The position numbers were made by a program, and so were the translations under genes. From Streptomyces lavendulae subsp. lavendulae (GTDB lineage Bacteria > Actinomycetota > Actinomycetes > Streptomycetales > Streptomycetaceae): a DNA stretch of 64,000 bases. Numbering within the stretch: the first letter of the stretch is position 1; each line of letters begins with the position of its first letter. Shown here piece after piece: positions 1 to 8,497 of this stretch. The stretch covers positions 1,364,001-1,428,000 of the forward strand of contig NZ_CP024985.1 in the NCBI RefSeq assembly GCF_002803845.1. Direction: 5' to 3'. The notes beneath the pieces were generated by a model. That model worked only from the letters and a program-made list of their open reading frames with translations. It did no database searches and had not been told where the DNA came from.

Positions 1-396
1 GCGGTGCACCTCGTAGTACTCCGGGGCCTCCAGGAGGGTCTCGTAGAGGGCCGAGGCGCGGCACAGAGCCTCCTCCTGCGCCTTGGCCCCGCGCACGTAC
101 CCGCCCCCGGGATTGCGGGCCGAGGCGAAGTTCAGGACCGCAACCGGACCGCGCCCCGCGAGGCGACGGGCTGCGACCGTGCTGCTCTCCCCCGTGACCT
201 CGAAGACCGTCGCGGCCGTACCGCCGATGGACCCGCCGTCTGGAATGACCGGGTTTGGCCCATATATTCTGGTTCCGGCCTTGGCTTCCGCCAGGCCGGC
301 GGCGAGGGAGATCCGCCGTCCCGACCGCGTCCGGTACCCCCCGGCCGCCAGGATCAGCGCGTTCTCCCGCGCGATTTCACGCAATCTGCTGCTCAC
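1..396 (-). CDS. TIGR02452-type (microbial PARG-like) protein, N-terminal part
   Basis: The reverse strand reads from a GTG at 396 out of the left edge, so only about 132 N-terminal residues are present. The start SSRLREIAREN followed by a Gly-rich segment and then VLNFASARNPGGGY is typical of the microbial PARG / TIGR02452 family, macrodomain-like proteins that bind ADP-ribose. The NPGGG loop is the ligand-binding loop of this fold. A GTG at 420 would add eight residues and cannot be excluded. The gene is divergent from egtA with about 107 bp between. The catalytic Glu pair expected downstream is outside the window, so activity cannot be judged. Confidence 0.75.
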   Translation of the reverse strand, partial: MSSRLREIARENALILAAGGYRTRSGRRISLAAGLAEAKAGTRIYGPNPVIPDGGSIGGTAATVFEVTGESSTVAARRLAGRGPVAVLNFASARNPGGGYVRGAKAQEEALCRASALYETLLEAPEYYEVHR

Positions 397-503
397 GTCG
401 CCATCCTCGGTGCGGACCACCGGGACGGCAAAGGCATTTGTGTCCCGGGCACGGGTAGGCACGGGTGACATCACTGCCGACGACAGGAGGCGAGGTTCCG
501 GTC

Positions 504-1817
504 ATGACCGAGGACTCACCCGCTCCCCCCGCGCAGGACTTCGCCCAACCGCCGCTCACCGAAGCGGCCGCCGAGGACCTGGTCCACGGCATCTGTTTCA
601 AGACCGGGCCGCCCCGGCTGGTCGGCGCCGAACTGGAATGGCTGGTGCTCGACGCGGAGCGGCCCTGGCTGCCCCTGCCGCCCGAGCGGCTGACCGCGGG
701 CCACGAGGCCGCCCGCGCCCTGCCCCTGCGGTCCCGCCTCACCGCCGAGCCGGGCGGCCAGCTGGAGCTCAGCTCCGCCCCGGCCGCCTCCCTCTCCGAC
801 TGCGTGGACGGCCTCCAGGCCGACCTGACCGCCGTCCGCGCCGCCCTCGGCGACCGCGGCCTGGTACTGCGGGGCCTGGGCCGCGATCCGCGCGGCCCGC
901 AGCGCCGCCTGCTGACCAGCCCGCGCTACGAGGCCATGGAGGCCTACTTCGACCGGACCGGCCCCGCCGGCCGCGCGATGATGCGCTCCTCCGCCTCCGT
1001 CCAGGTCTGCGTGGACGCGGGCCACGAGGAGCCCGGCCCGCTCGGGCACGGCCGGCGCTGGCGGCTGGCACACCTGCTGGGTGCCGTGCTCGTGGCCGCC
1101 TTCGCCAACTCCCCCGCCCGCGAGGGCCCGTACCGGGGCTGGAAGTGTGCCCGGCAGGGCATCTGGAGCGACATCGACACGCGCCGCTCCCTCGCCCCGC
1201 CCCTGGACGCCGAGCCGCGCGCCGCCTGGACGCGGCACGCGCTCGACACCGAGGTGATGTGCGTACGGGCGCACGGGGACGGGCCCTGGGCGGTGCCGCG
1301 CGGGCTCACGTTCCGCGACTGGCTGCGCACCGACGGCGGCCACGGCCTGCGCCGGCCCACCGCCGGGGACCTGGAGTACCACCTCACCACCCTCTTCCCG
1401 CCGGTCCGGCCCCGCGGCCACCTGGAACTGCGGATGATCGACGCGCAGCCGGGCGAGGACGGCTGGCTGGTGCCCACGGCCGTCACGCACGCGCTCTTCG
1501 ACGACCCGGAGGCCGCCGAGACCGCCTACCGGGCCGTGAAGGCCCTGGCCGACGCCTACGGCAGCGCGCGCGCCCCGCGCAACGCGCTGTGGCACACCGC
1601 CGCCCGGTCCGGACTGGCCGACCGTGACCTGCGCACGGCCGCCACGGCCTGCTTCGAGGCGGCGGCCGAGGCGCTGCCGCGGCTGGGGGCGAGCACGCAC
1701 GTGCGGGACACCGTCGGCGCCTTCGCCGAACGGTACGTACGGCGCGGCCGCTGCCCGGCCGACGACGCCGGGGACCACGAACTCCTGCAGCCCATCGGGA
1801 AGGGACAGCGCCCGTGA
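504..1817 (+). CDS. egtA: EgtA, ergothioneine biosynthesis glutamate-cysteine ligase
   Basis: Predicted to join glutamate and cysteine to gamma-glutamylcysteine, the sulfur donor for ergothioneine, in the cytoplasm. The 437-residue protein has the GCS2-like opening GAELEWLVLD near residue 40 and HLELRMIDAQ near residue 310, both usual for EgtA. I chose ATG 504 because AGGAGG lies at 485-490; an upstream ATG at 465 would precede this ribosome site. The stop overlaps the GTG of egtB by 4 bp, so the four egt genes are translationally linked. Identification rests mainly on the unbroken egtABCD order and is firm. Confidence 0.93.
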   Translation: MTEDSPAPPAQDFAQPPLTEAAAEDLVHGICFKTGPPRLVGAELEWLVLDAERPWLPLPPERLTAGHEAARALPLRSRLTAEPGGQLELSSAPAASLSDCVDGLQADLTAVRAALGDRGLVLRGLGRDPRGPQRRLLTSPRYEAMEAYFDRTGPAGRAMMRSSASVQVCVDAGHEEPGPLGHGRRWRLAHLLGAVLVAAFANSPAREGPYRGWKCARQGIWSDIDTRRSLAPPLDAEPRAAWTRHALDTEVMCVRAHGDGPWAVPRGLTFRDWLRTDGGHGLRRPTAGDLEYHLTTLFPPVRPRGHLELRMIDAQPGEDGWLVPTAVTHALFDDPEAAETAYRAVKALADAYGSARAPRNALWHTAARSGLADRDLRTAATACFEAAAEALPRLGASTHVRDTVGAFAERYVRRGRCPADDAGDHELLQPIGKGQRP

Positions 1818-3148
1818 CCACCGAGACCCACCCCGAGACCGAGACCGGTACCGGTACCGGTCGACTGCGGGAGCGGGCCGTCGCCGCCCTGACCGCGGCC
1901 CGTGCCCGGACGGCCGCGCTCACCGACGCCGTCGACGACCGGGACCTGACCGCGCAGCACTCCCCCCTGATGTCCCCGCTGGTCTGGGACCTGGCGCACA
2001 TCGGGAACCAGGAGGAACTCTGGCTGCTGCGCAACGTCGCCGGCCGAGCGTCCATGCACCCCGAGATCGACCCGCTGTACGACGCGTTCGAGCACCCCCG
2101 TGCCGAGCGCCCGAAGCTGCCCCTGCTGGGCCCGGGGGCGGCCCGTTCGTACGCCGCCAAGGTCCGCGGACGCGTCTTCGACCTGCTGGAGCACACCCCG
2201 CTGGAGGGCACGCCGCTGCTCGACGGGGGCTTCGCCTTCGGGATGATCGCCCAGCACGAACAGCAGCACGACGAAACGATGCTGATCACCCACCAGCTGC
2301 GGGCGGGCGCACCCGTGCTGACCGCGCCCGACCCCGAGCCGCCGCAGGGCCCGCCCCCGGCCGCGGCCGAAGTCCTGGTACCGGGCGGCCCGTTCACCAT
2401 GGGCACCTCCGCCGAGCCCTGGTCGCTGGACAACGAACGGCCCGCGCACACCCGGGACACGGCCCCCTTCTGGATCGACACGGTACCGGTGACCTGCGGC
2501 GCCTTCCGGGCCTTCATGGACGACGGCGGCTACGGCGAGCGCCGCTGGTGGGCCGACGCCGGCTGGGAGCAGATCCGCACGCACGGCATCGGGGCCCCGC
2601 TGTTCTGGCACCGCGAGGGCGGACAGTGGCTGCGCCGCCGCTTCGGGGTGACCGAACCGGTGCCCGAGGACGAGCCGGTGCTGCACGTCAGCTGGTACGA
2701 GGCGGACGCGTACGCCCGCTGGGCGGGGCGGCGGCTGCCCACCGAGACGGAGTGGGAGAAGGCCGCCCGGTACGACCCGGCCACCGGCCGCTCCCGCCGC
2801 TACCCCTGGGGCGACGCCGATCCCACCCCCGCCCACGCCAACCTGGGCCAGCGCCACCTGCGCCCGTCCCGCGCGGGCGCCCATCCGGCCGGGGCCTCCC
2901 CGCTCGGGGTGCGCCAGCTGATCGGCGACGTGTGGGAGTGGACGTCCTCGGACTTCCTGCCGTACCCCGGGTTCCGCGCCTTCCCGTACCGCGAGTACTC
3001 GGAGGTGTTCTTCGGGCCGGAGCACAAGGTGCTGCGCGGCGGCTCCTTCGCCGTGGACCCGGTGGCCTGCCGGGGCACCTTCCGCAACTGGGACCTGCCC
3101 GTACGACGGCAGATCTTCTCCGGCTTCCGCACGGCGAGGGATGCCTGA
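1814..3148 (+). CDS. egtB: EgtB, hercynine oxygenase (sulfoxide synthase)
   Basis: Non-heme iron enzyme that joins gamma-glutamylcysteine to hercynine with O2, giving the sulfoxide intermediate. The 444 residues hold an N-terminal DinB-like helical domain and a C-terminal formylglycine-generating-enzyme-like fold (VPGGPFTMGT near 195; WEWTSSDF and VLRGGSF near the end). The iron-binding HX3HXE motif is visible as HEQQHDE around residue 148. The extreme N-terminus carries a Thr/Glu/Gly run from a short GGTACC-containing repeat. Start GTG 1814 overlaps the egtA stop; the stop overlaps the ATG of egtC. Confidence 0.95.
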   Translation: MTTETHPETETGTGTGRLRERAVAALTAARARTAALTDAVDDRDLTAQHSPLMSPLVWDLAHIGNQEELWLLRNVAGRASMHPEIDPLYDAFEHPRAERPKLPLLGPGAARSYAAKVRGRVFDLLEHTPLEGTPLLDGGFAFGMIAQHEQQHDETMLITHQLRAGAPVLTAPDPEPPQGPPPAAAEVLVPGGPFTMGTSAEPWSLDNERPAHTRDTAPFWIDTVPVTCGAFRAFMDDGGYGERRWWADAGWEQIRTHGIGAPLFWHREGGQWLRRRFGVTEPVPEDEPVLHVSWYEADAYARWAGRRLPTETEWEKAARYDPATGRSRRYPWGDADPTPAHANLGQRHLRPSRAGAHPAGASPLGVRQLIGDVWEWTSSDFLPYPGFRAFPYREYSEVFFGPEHKVLRGGSFAVDPVACRGTFRNWDLPVRRQIFSGFRTARDA

Positions 3149-3906
3149 TGTGCCGTCACATAGCCTATCTGGGCTCGCCCGTATCGCTGGGGCGGCTGCT
3201 CGTCGAGCCGGAGCACTCGCTGGTGCGGCAGTCCTGGGCGCCGCGGCGGCAGCGGTACGGCACCGTGAACGCGGACGGCTTCGGCGTGGGCTGGTACGCC
3301 GAGGGCGATCCCGTCCCGGCCCGCTACCGGCGGGACCGGCCGATCTGGGGCGACCCGGGGTTCCCGGACCTCGCCCGCGTGGTGCGCAGCGGGGCCTTCC
3401 TCGCCGCCGTGCGCGACGCCACCGTCGCCGGGGCGGACGGGGAGGCGGCCGCCGCCCCCTTCGCCTCGGGGCCCTGGCTGTTCAGCCACAACGGGAGCCT
3501 GCGGGACTGGCCGGACTCGGTCGCCGAGACCGCCTCGGCGTTGTCTGCCCGGGAGCTGCTGGACCTGGCCGCGCGCACCGATTCGGCGCTGGTCTGGGCG
3601 CTGGTGCTGCACCGGCTGCGGCAGGGCGACGACCTGGGCACGGCTCTGGCGGAGGCGGTCCGCGAGCTGGCCGGCGCCGCGCCGGGCTCCCGGCTGAACC
3701 TGCTCCTGACCGACGGCGCGGCGATCGCCGCGACGGCCTGGGGGGACTCCCTCTGGTACCTCTCCGATCCGCCGGCGGGTCGGGTGGTCGTGGCCTCCGA
3801 GCCCTACGACGACGATCCCCGCTGGTACGAAGTGCCCGACCGGACCCTGCTGAGCGCCACACCCGCCCGGGTCACCCTGACCCCCCTCAAGGAGACCACC
3901 CCGTGA
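3148..3906 (+). CDS. egtC: EgtC, class II glutamine amidotransferase-type hydrolase
   Basis: Removes glutamate from gamma-glutamyl-hercynylcysteine sulfoxide. The N-terminal nucleophile Cys is residue 2 (MCRHIAYLG), exposed after Met removal as in class II amidotransferases. NADGFGVGWY near residue 37 and FSHNGSL near residue 112 are the usual substrate-pocket motifs. Length is 252 residues, normal for the family. ATG 3148 shares bases with the egtB TGA, and the stop overlaps the GTG of egtD. Confidence 0.95.
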   Translation: MCRHIAYLGSPVSLGRLLVEPEHSLVRQSWAPRRQRYGTVNADGFGVGWYAEGDPVPARYRRDRPIWGDPGFPDLARVVRSGAFLAAVRDATVAGADGEAAAAPFASGPWLFSHNGSLRDWPDSVAETASALSARELLDLAARTDSALVWALVLHRLRQGDDLGTALAEAVRELAGAAPGSRLNLLLTDGAAIAATAWGDSLWYLSDPPAGRVVVASEPYDDDPRWYEVPDRTLLSATPARVTLTPLKETTP

Positions 3907-4889
3907 ACGACTTCCAGATGACCCGGACCCTCGACGAGAACGCCGCCGAGGTCGCGCTGCGCACGGACGTGCTGAGCGGGCTGACCCGCTTCCCCAAGGA
4001 GCTGCCGCCGAAGTGGTTCTACGACGCCCGGGGCAGCGAGCTCTTCGAGGAGATCACCCGGCTGCCCGAGTACTACCCGACGCGCGCCGAGCGGGAGATC
4101 CTGCTGGAGCGGGCCCAGGAGATCGCTTCCGTGTCCGGGGCGCGCACCCTGGTGGAGCTGGGTTCGGGTTCCTCGGAGAAGACCCGGCACCTGATCGAGG
4201 CGATGCCCGCGCTGGAGACGTACGTCCCGGTGGACGTGAGCGAGAGCGCGCTGACCGGCGCGGCCGAGTCCCTGCTGGCGGAGCATCCGCGGCTGCGGGT
4301 GCACGCGCTGCTGGCGGACTTCACCCGGCCGCTGCGGCTGCCGGAGTCGGCCGGGCCCCGGCTGGTGGTGTTCCTGGGCGGCACCATCGGGAACCTGCTG
4401 CCGCCGGAGCGGGCGGTGTTCCTGGCGTCGGTACGGGCCATGCTCTCGCCCGGCGACGCCCTGCTGATGGGCACGGACCTGGTGAAGGACGAGGCCGTGC
4501 TGGTGGCGGCGTACGACGACGCCCGGGGGGTGACGGCGGAGTTCAACAAGAACGTGCTCGCGGTGATCGACCGGGAGCTGGGGGCGGATTTCCACACCGC
4601 CGACTTCGCGCACGTGGCGGTGTGGAACCGGGAGCACGAATGGATCGAGATGCGTCTGAGGGCCCGGGAGGCGGTGACGGTGAAGGTCCGGGCACTGGAT
4701 CTGGTGGTGCCGTTCGAGGCGGGTGAGGAGATCCTGACGGAGGTCTCCGCGAAGTTCCGTCAGGAGGGTGTGCGAAAGGAACTGGCGGAGGCAGGGCTGG
4801 AGTTGACCCAGTGGTGGACGGACTCGGAGGGACGTTTCGCGTTGTCCCTCTCCGTGGCGGACGGAACCGTCGCCGGCTCGGCGGACTGA
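3903..4889 (+). CDS. egtD: EgtD, SAM-dependent histidine N-alpha-methyltransferase
   Basis: Trimethylates histidine to hercynine, the first committed ergothioneine intermediate. The 328-residue protein shows WFYDARGSELFEEIT near residue 37 and the SAM-binding segment VELGSGSSEKTRHLI near residue 82, followed by PVDVSE and FLGGTIGN. GTG 3903 overlaps the egtC stop by 4 bp and is the only start consistent with conserved length. The final 130 bp are also covered by the opposing acyltransferase frame. The lyase gene egtE is not adjacent, so the last step must be encoded elsewhere. Confidence 0.95.
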   Translation: MNDFQMTRTLDENAAEVALRTDVLSGLTRFPKELPPKWFYDARGSELFEEITRLPEYYPTRAEREILLERAQEIASVSGARTLVELGSGSSEKTRHLIEAMPALETYVPVDVSESALTGAAESLLAEHPRLRVHALLADFTRPLRLPESAGPRLVVFLGGTIGNLLPPERAVFLASVRAMLSPGDALLMGTDLVKDEAVLVAAYDDARGVTAEFNKNVLAVIDRELGADFHTADFAHVAVWNREHEWIEMRLRAREAVTVKVRALDLVVPFEAGEEILTEVSAKFRQEGVRKELAEAGLELTQWWTDSEGRFALSLSVADGTVAGSAD

Positions 4890-5779
4890 TGCGGCGGGGG
4901 TGAGGGGCGCTGCTGCGCGGGCACGCCCGCCAGCAGTTCCCTTCCGTCCCGCGACTGCGGCTCCCGCTCGCGGCCGAGGCCGGGCCCGTCCCCGTCGAGG
5001 ACGGCCAGCCGGGCCGCCGCGGCGAGTTCCCGCCGGTCCGGGTGACGGCCCGGCGGGATCCGCGGGAGCAGCCACACCTCGGCGCTCACCCCGCGGGCGC
5101 GGGCGATCCGCCACAGGGAGGCGGTCAGCGGGTCGTCCCCGACGAAGGCGGGCGCCCCGGCGACCTCCCCGTCCGCCAGCCGGTAGCGCAGCCGCACCGG
5201 CTGTACGGGGACCCGTGCGTCCAGCGCCGCCTGGAAGGCGGCCCGCCGGAAGGGTCCCTGGGCGCGCCCGCACCAGGTGGAACCCTCGGGGAAGACGGTG
5301 ACCCGGTTCCCGGCCAGCAGGGCCCGGGTGACGGTCGCGACGGTTTCGGGCAGGGCCCGGATCCGGTCGCGTTCGATGAACAGGGTCCCCGCGCGGGCGG
5401 CGAGGGCGCCGAGCACCGGCCAGGCCCCGATCTCGCTCTTGGCCAGCATCCGGGACGGCAGGACCGCCGTGACCAGCGGGATGTCCAGCCAGGAGATGTG
5501 GTTGGCGACGATCAGGCGGCCCCCTTCCCCGCCGGGGGCGCCGTGCACGGTGATCCGTATCCCGAGGGCCCGCAGGAGCGCGGCGGACCAGGCCCGGATC
5601 ACGGCGTGGCGGGGGCGGACGGGGAGCATCCGCACCGGTGCGGCGGCCGGGACGGCGAGCAGGAACAGGGCGAGGGCGGTGGCGAGCCGGAGCACCGCCC
5701 TCGGGATGCCCGCGGCCCGTCCCGGGTGGTCCGCGCAGGCCTGCGGGGTGCAGGGCGCCGTGGGCAGCCAGACGCTCAT
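4760..5779 (-). CDS. olsA: 1-acyl-glycerol-3-phosphate-type acyltransferase, probable lyso-ornithine lipid O-acyltransferase (OlsA-like)
   Basis: PlsC-type membrane acyltransferase of 339 residues. The catalytic NHX4D motif is NHISWLD near residue 90, and the second block FPEGSTW lies near residue 165. A hydrophobic segment at about 27-48 would anchor it. ATG 5779 overlaps the stop of the upstream gene as ATGA. Because that partner looks like the ornithine N-acyltransferase, the parsimonious role is O-acylation of lyso-ornithine lipid rather than phosphatidic acid synthesis; this is inference. The last roughly 45 codons run antisense over egtD and lie outside the catalytic domain. Confidence 0.78.
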   Translation of the reverse strand: MSVWLPTAPCTPQACADHPGRAAGIPRAVLRLATALALFLLAVPAAAPVRMLPVRPRHAVIRAWSAALLRALGIRITVHGAPGGEGGRLIVANHISWLDIPLVTAVLPSRMLAKSEIGAWPVLGALAARAGTLFIERDRIRALPETVATVTRALLAGNRVTVFPEGSTWCGRAQGPFRRAAFQAALDARVPVQPVRLRYRLADGEVAGAPAFVGDDPLTASLWRIARARGVSAEVWLLPRIPPGRHPDRRELAAAARLAVLDGDGPGLGREREPQSRDGRELLAGVPAQQRPSPPPHQSAEPATVPSATERDNAKRPSESVHHWVNSSPASASSFRTPS

Positions 5780-6579
5780 GCGCCCGGGGCGAGCGAGAGG
5801 AAGTGGTTCAGGTAGCGCGGGTTGGTCCGGCGCAGGGACAGCAGCACGTACAGGTCGGCGCAGCCGAACGCGGCGTCGAGGGCGGGCTCGCCGCAGACCC
5901 AGGCGCCCAGCCGCAGGTAGCCGCGCAGCAGCGGCGGGAGCTCCATGCGTCCGGGGACGGTGACGCCCTCGGGGTTCCAGGGGAGGTGGGGGGTGACCCG
6001 GTACTCCTGGGGGGCGAGGTTGCGGGCCAGGACGGTCTCGCGGGTGGCGGCGGCCAGCACCCCTCCGTCGGCCAGCGGGATGGAGCAGCAGCCGGCCAGC
6101 CAGTTGTGGCCGGAGCGCTCCATGTAGCGGGCGAGCCCGGCCCAGATCAGGGCGATGACGGCGCCGTTGCGGTGGTCGGGGTGGACGCAGGAGCGGCCGA
6201 CCTCGACGAGGTCGGGGCGGATCGGGGCGAGGGCGGAGAGGTCGAACTCGCTCTCGGAGTAGAGGCGGCCGGCGACGGCGGCGCGTTCGGGCGGGAGCAG
6301 CCGGTAGGTGCCGACGACCTGTCCGCTCTCCTCGTCGAGGACGAGGAGGTGGTCGCAGAAGGCGTCGAAGGAGTCGGTGTCCAGGCCCGGCTCGGGGCCG
6401 TCGAGGCGGGCGCCGAGCTCGCCGGCGAAGACCTGGTGGCGCAGGCGCTGGGCGGCGCGCACCTCGTCCTCGTTGCGGGCGAGGCGGACCGCGTACCGGG
6501 GGCTGGCCGGGGCGGGCGGTGCGAGGGGGGAGGGCGCGGGGGGTGCGAGGGGGGACGGGGACAGGGGTGCGATGGTCAT
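5776..6579 (-). CDS. olsB: GNAT-fold L-ornithine N-alpha-acyltransferase (OlsB-like)
   Basis: 267 residues. The segment LRHQVFAGELGA followed by DHLLVLD, VGTYRLL and VEVGRSCVHPDHRNG is the acetyltransferase-5 (OlsB) pattern. OlsB transfers a 3-hydroxyacyl group from ACP to ornithine, the first step of phosphate-free ornithine lipids. ATG 6579 is preferred over ATG 6600 because AGGAG lies 7 nt upstream of it. The residues after the start form a low-complexity Ser/Pro/Ala linker. Translationally coupled to the downstream acyltransferase (ATGA). Substrate specificity is by family analogy. Confidence 0.82.
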   Translation of the reverse strand: MTIAPLSPSPLAPPAPSPLAPPAPASPRYAVRLARNEDEVRAAQRLRHQVFAGELGARLDGPEPGLDTDSFDAFCDHLLVLDEESGQVVGTYRLLPPERAAVAGRLYSESEFDLSALAPIRPDLVEVGRSCVHPDHRNGAVIALIWAGLARYMERSGHNWLAGCCSIPLADGGVLAAATRETVLARNLAPQEYRVTPHLPWNPEGVTVPGRMELPPLLRGYLRLGAWVCGEPALDAAFGCADLYVLLSLRRTNPRYLNHFLSLAPGA

Positions 6580-6734
6580 GGCTGCTCCTGATCCGGGCAC
6601 GTGGAGCCGGGCCGCAGGTGGGCGGGCCCGGCTCCTTTACTTCTTCCGTGACCGGCTGGATTCGACATGACCGCTCAGCGGCACTTGGATGTGCGGACGC
6701 TGAACTCAGCGGACCGGTGTCCGGCGTACGGGTG

Positions 6735-8009
6735 TCAGCGGTCGGAGCTGAGGACCCTGCTGACGGTGTCCGATGCCTTCTTCGCCGCCGTCGCGGCGTC
6801 CTGGCCGTTCAGGACGGCCGTCATGTACGCCTTGACGGGGTTCTTGGCCTCCACCTCGGCCCAGCGCGCGGACTTGGGGGTGGCCCGGCCCTGTGCGGCG
6901 CCGGAGGCCATGGCGGCGGCTCCGTCGTTGCCGTCGACGACGTGCGCGAGGGTGGTCTTGTTGGGGACGTAGCTCATCGTGCGGGCGAGCTCGGTCTGCC
7001 ACTTCTCGCTGACCAGCGCGGTGATCACGTCGACGGCGTGGGCGCGCTGCGCCGTCTTCTCCGGGATGATCAGGTCGGAGCCGCCGGTGAAGACGGCCCC
7101 GGGCTTCTCGGGGGTCTTGCCGGGTATGGGGAAGAAGCCGAGCTTGCCCTTGAGGGCGGGATTGGCGGCCTCGATCTGGGCGGCCTGGCCGGGCGGGGCG
7201 ATGATCTGGGCGACCTGGCCGCGGGCGAAGACCTCGGACTGCGGGGGCGTCTCCTCGTCGGCGCCCTTGGGCCCGTCGCCGAGGCCCTGGAGCTGCTTGT
7301 AGAACTCCATTCCGGCGAGGGCCTTCTCGTCGTCGAGGGTGCCGACCCACTGGCCGCTGGTCTCGACGGCGAGGTCGCCGCCCTCGTCCCAGATGAACCC
7401 GGCGAGGACGTACCAGTTCTGGCCGGGCAGGTAGATGCCCTGCTGGTCGCCCTTGTCGAGCTTCTGGGTGTCGGCGATCCACTCCTGGCGGCTCTTGGGC
7501 GGGGTCTTGATCCCGGCGCCCGCGAACAGGTCCTTGTTGTAGATGACCACCCGGTTGGCGGCGTACCAGGGGACTCCGTACTGGGCGCCGTTGATGCTTC
7601 CGGGGTCGGAGAGGCCCTTGAGCCAGTCCTTGCTGCCCCATTCGCGCAGGCCCTCCAGGGTGAGCTCGGAGAGGCCGCCGGTCTCCACGTACTGGGCGAC
7701 CTGGGTGTTGCCGACCTCGATGACGTCGGCGCTCTCCCCGCCCTTGCCGGCGAGGACGGCGTTGACCTTGTCGCCGATGCCCTTCCACTCCTGGATCTTC
7801 ACGTCGAGGTCGATGCCGGGGTGCTGCTTCTCGAAGTCGGCGGTGAACCTGGCGATGAAATCGTCGGAGGCGCTGCCCTTCATCAGCCAGAGGGTCACCC
7901 TCTCGGAGCCGCCGCCCGAGCCGGCCGACTGGCCGCCGCAACCGGTCAGTGCGGCGGCCGCCGCGAGGGCCGTGCACACGGCGAGGAAGCGCATCTTCAC
8001 GAGGGTCAC
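6735..8009 (-). CDS. ABC-transporter sugar-binding lipoprotein (NgcE/MalE-like)
   Basis: 424-residue extracellular solute-binding protein family 1. A short signal peptide ends in the lipobox LTGC near residue 19, followed by a Gly/Ser linker. WLMKGSASDDFIARFTADFE and ADVIEVGNTQVAQY are typical of oligosaccharide-binding proteins, including chitobiose/GlcNAc binders. I chose GTG 8009, which has AGAAGG 8 nt upstream; GTG 8000 or ATG 7994 are alternatives. No permease or ATPase genes are adjacent, so it is an orphan that must borrow a transporter. A DasR-like operator lies 40-55 bp upstream. Confidence 0.87.
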   Translation of the reverse strand: MTLVKMRFLAVCTALAAAAALTGCGGQSAGSGGGSERVTLWLMKGSASDDFIARFTADFEKQHPGIDLDVKIQEWKGIGDKVNAVLAGKGGESADVIEVGNTQVAQYVETGGLSELTLEGLREWGSKDWLKGLSDPGSINGAQYGVPWYAANRVVIYNKDLFAGAGIKTPPKSRQEWIADTQKLDKGDQQGIYLPGQNWYVLAGFIWDEGGDLAVETSGQWVGTLDDEKALAGMEFYKQLQGLGDGPKGADEETPPQSEVFARGQVAQIIAPPGQAAQIEAANPALKGKLGFFPIPGKTPEKPGAVFTGGSDLIIPEKTAQRAHAVDVITALVSEKWQTELARTMSYVPNKTTLAHVVDGNDGAAAMASGAAQGRATPKSARWAEVEAKNPVKAYMTAVLNGQDAATAAKKASDTVSRVLSSDR

Positions 8010-8048
8010 GGGGGTCACCTTCTGGGGATGGATCTCAGATGGCTTGAA

Positions 8049-8064
8049 ATTGGCATAGACCAAT
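8049..8064 (-). promoter_or_regulatory. Putative DasR-responsive element (dre-like)
   Basis: The 16-mer ATTGGCATAGACCAAT matches the published dre consensus ACTGGTCTAGACCAGT at 12 of 16 positions and keeps the TGG/CCA half-site symmetry. It lies 40-55 bp upstream of the chosen start of the sugar-binding lipoprotein and about 110 bp from the dodecin start. DasR is the GlcNAc-responsive GntR repressor of streptomycetes. The match was made by eye. Confidence 0.5.
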
Positions 8065-8173
8065 GGGTGGGTCAACCCCCTTTCACCCGGGATTGTTCAC
8101 GCAAAGTTCGCGGACCCGGGCTTACTGGGGCACCGTGGAACAAGGCAACAGCGACGACTGGCGGGAGACCCCC

Positions 8174-8389
8174 ATGTCCAACCACACCTACCGGGTGACC
8201 GAGATCGTCGGCACCTCCCACGAGGGCATCGATCAGGCCATCCGGAACGGTCTGGCCCGCGCGGGCCAGACCCTCCGGAACCTGGACTGGTTCGAGGTCA
8301 CGCAGATGCGCGGGCACATCGAGAACGGGCAGATCGCGCACTACCAGGTAGGGCTGAAGGTGGGCTTCCGCCTCGACGGCGAGGACTGA
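8174..8389 (+). CDS. Dodecin (flavin-sequestering small protein)
   Basis: 71-residue protein with the dodecin pattern YRVTEIVGTSHEGIDQAI, then LRNLDWFEVTQMRGHI and YQVGLKVGF. Dodecins assemble as hollow dodecamers that bind riboflavin or FMN dimers, with the conserved Trp of LDWFEV stacking on the isoalloxazine ring. ATG 8174 gives the normal family length; an upstream in-frame ATG at 8063 would add an atypical leader. It is divergent from the sugar-binding lipoprotein. Confidence 0.92.
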   Translation: MSNHTYRVTEIVGTSHEGIDQAIRNGLARAGQTLRNLDWFEVTQMRGHIENGQIAHYQVGLKVGFRLDGED

Positions 8390-8497
8390 CGGGCTCGGGC
8401 GGTACGGATCGACGGCGAGGGCCGCGAGGACGACGCGGGCGGGGGCGACGGCTCCGAGGACGGGGCGGAGCCCACTGGCTGCGGCGGCCGGCTCCGC

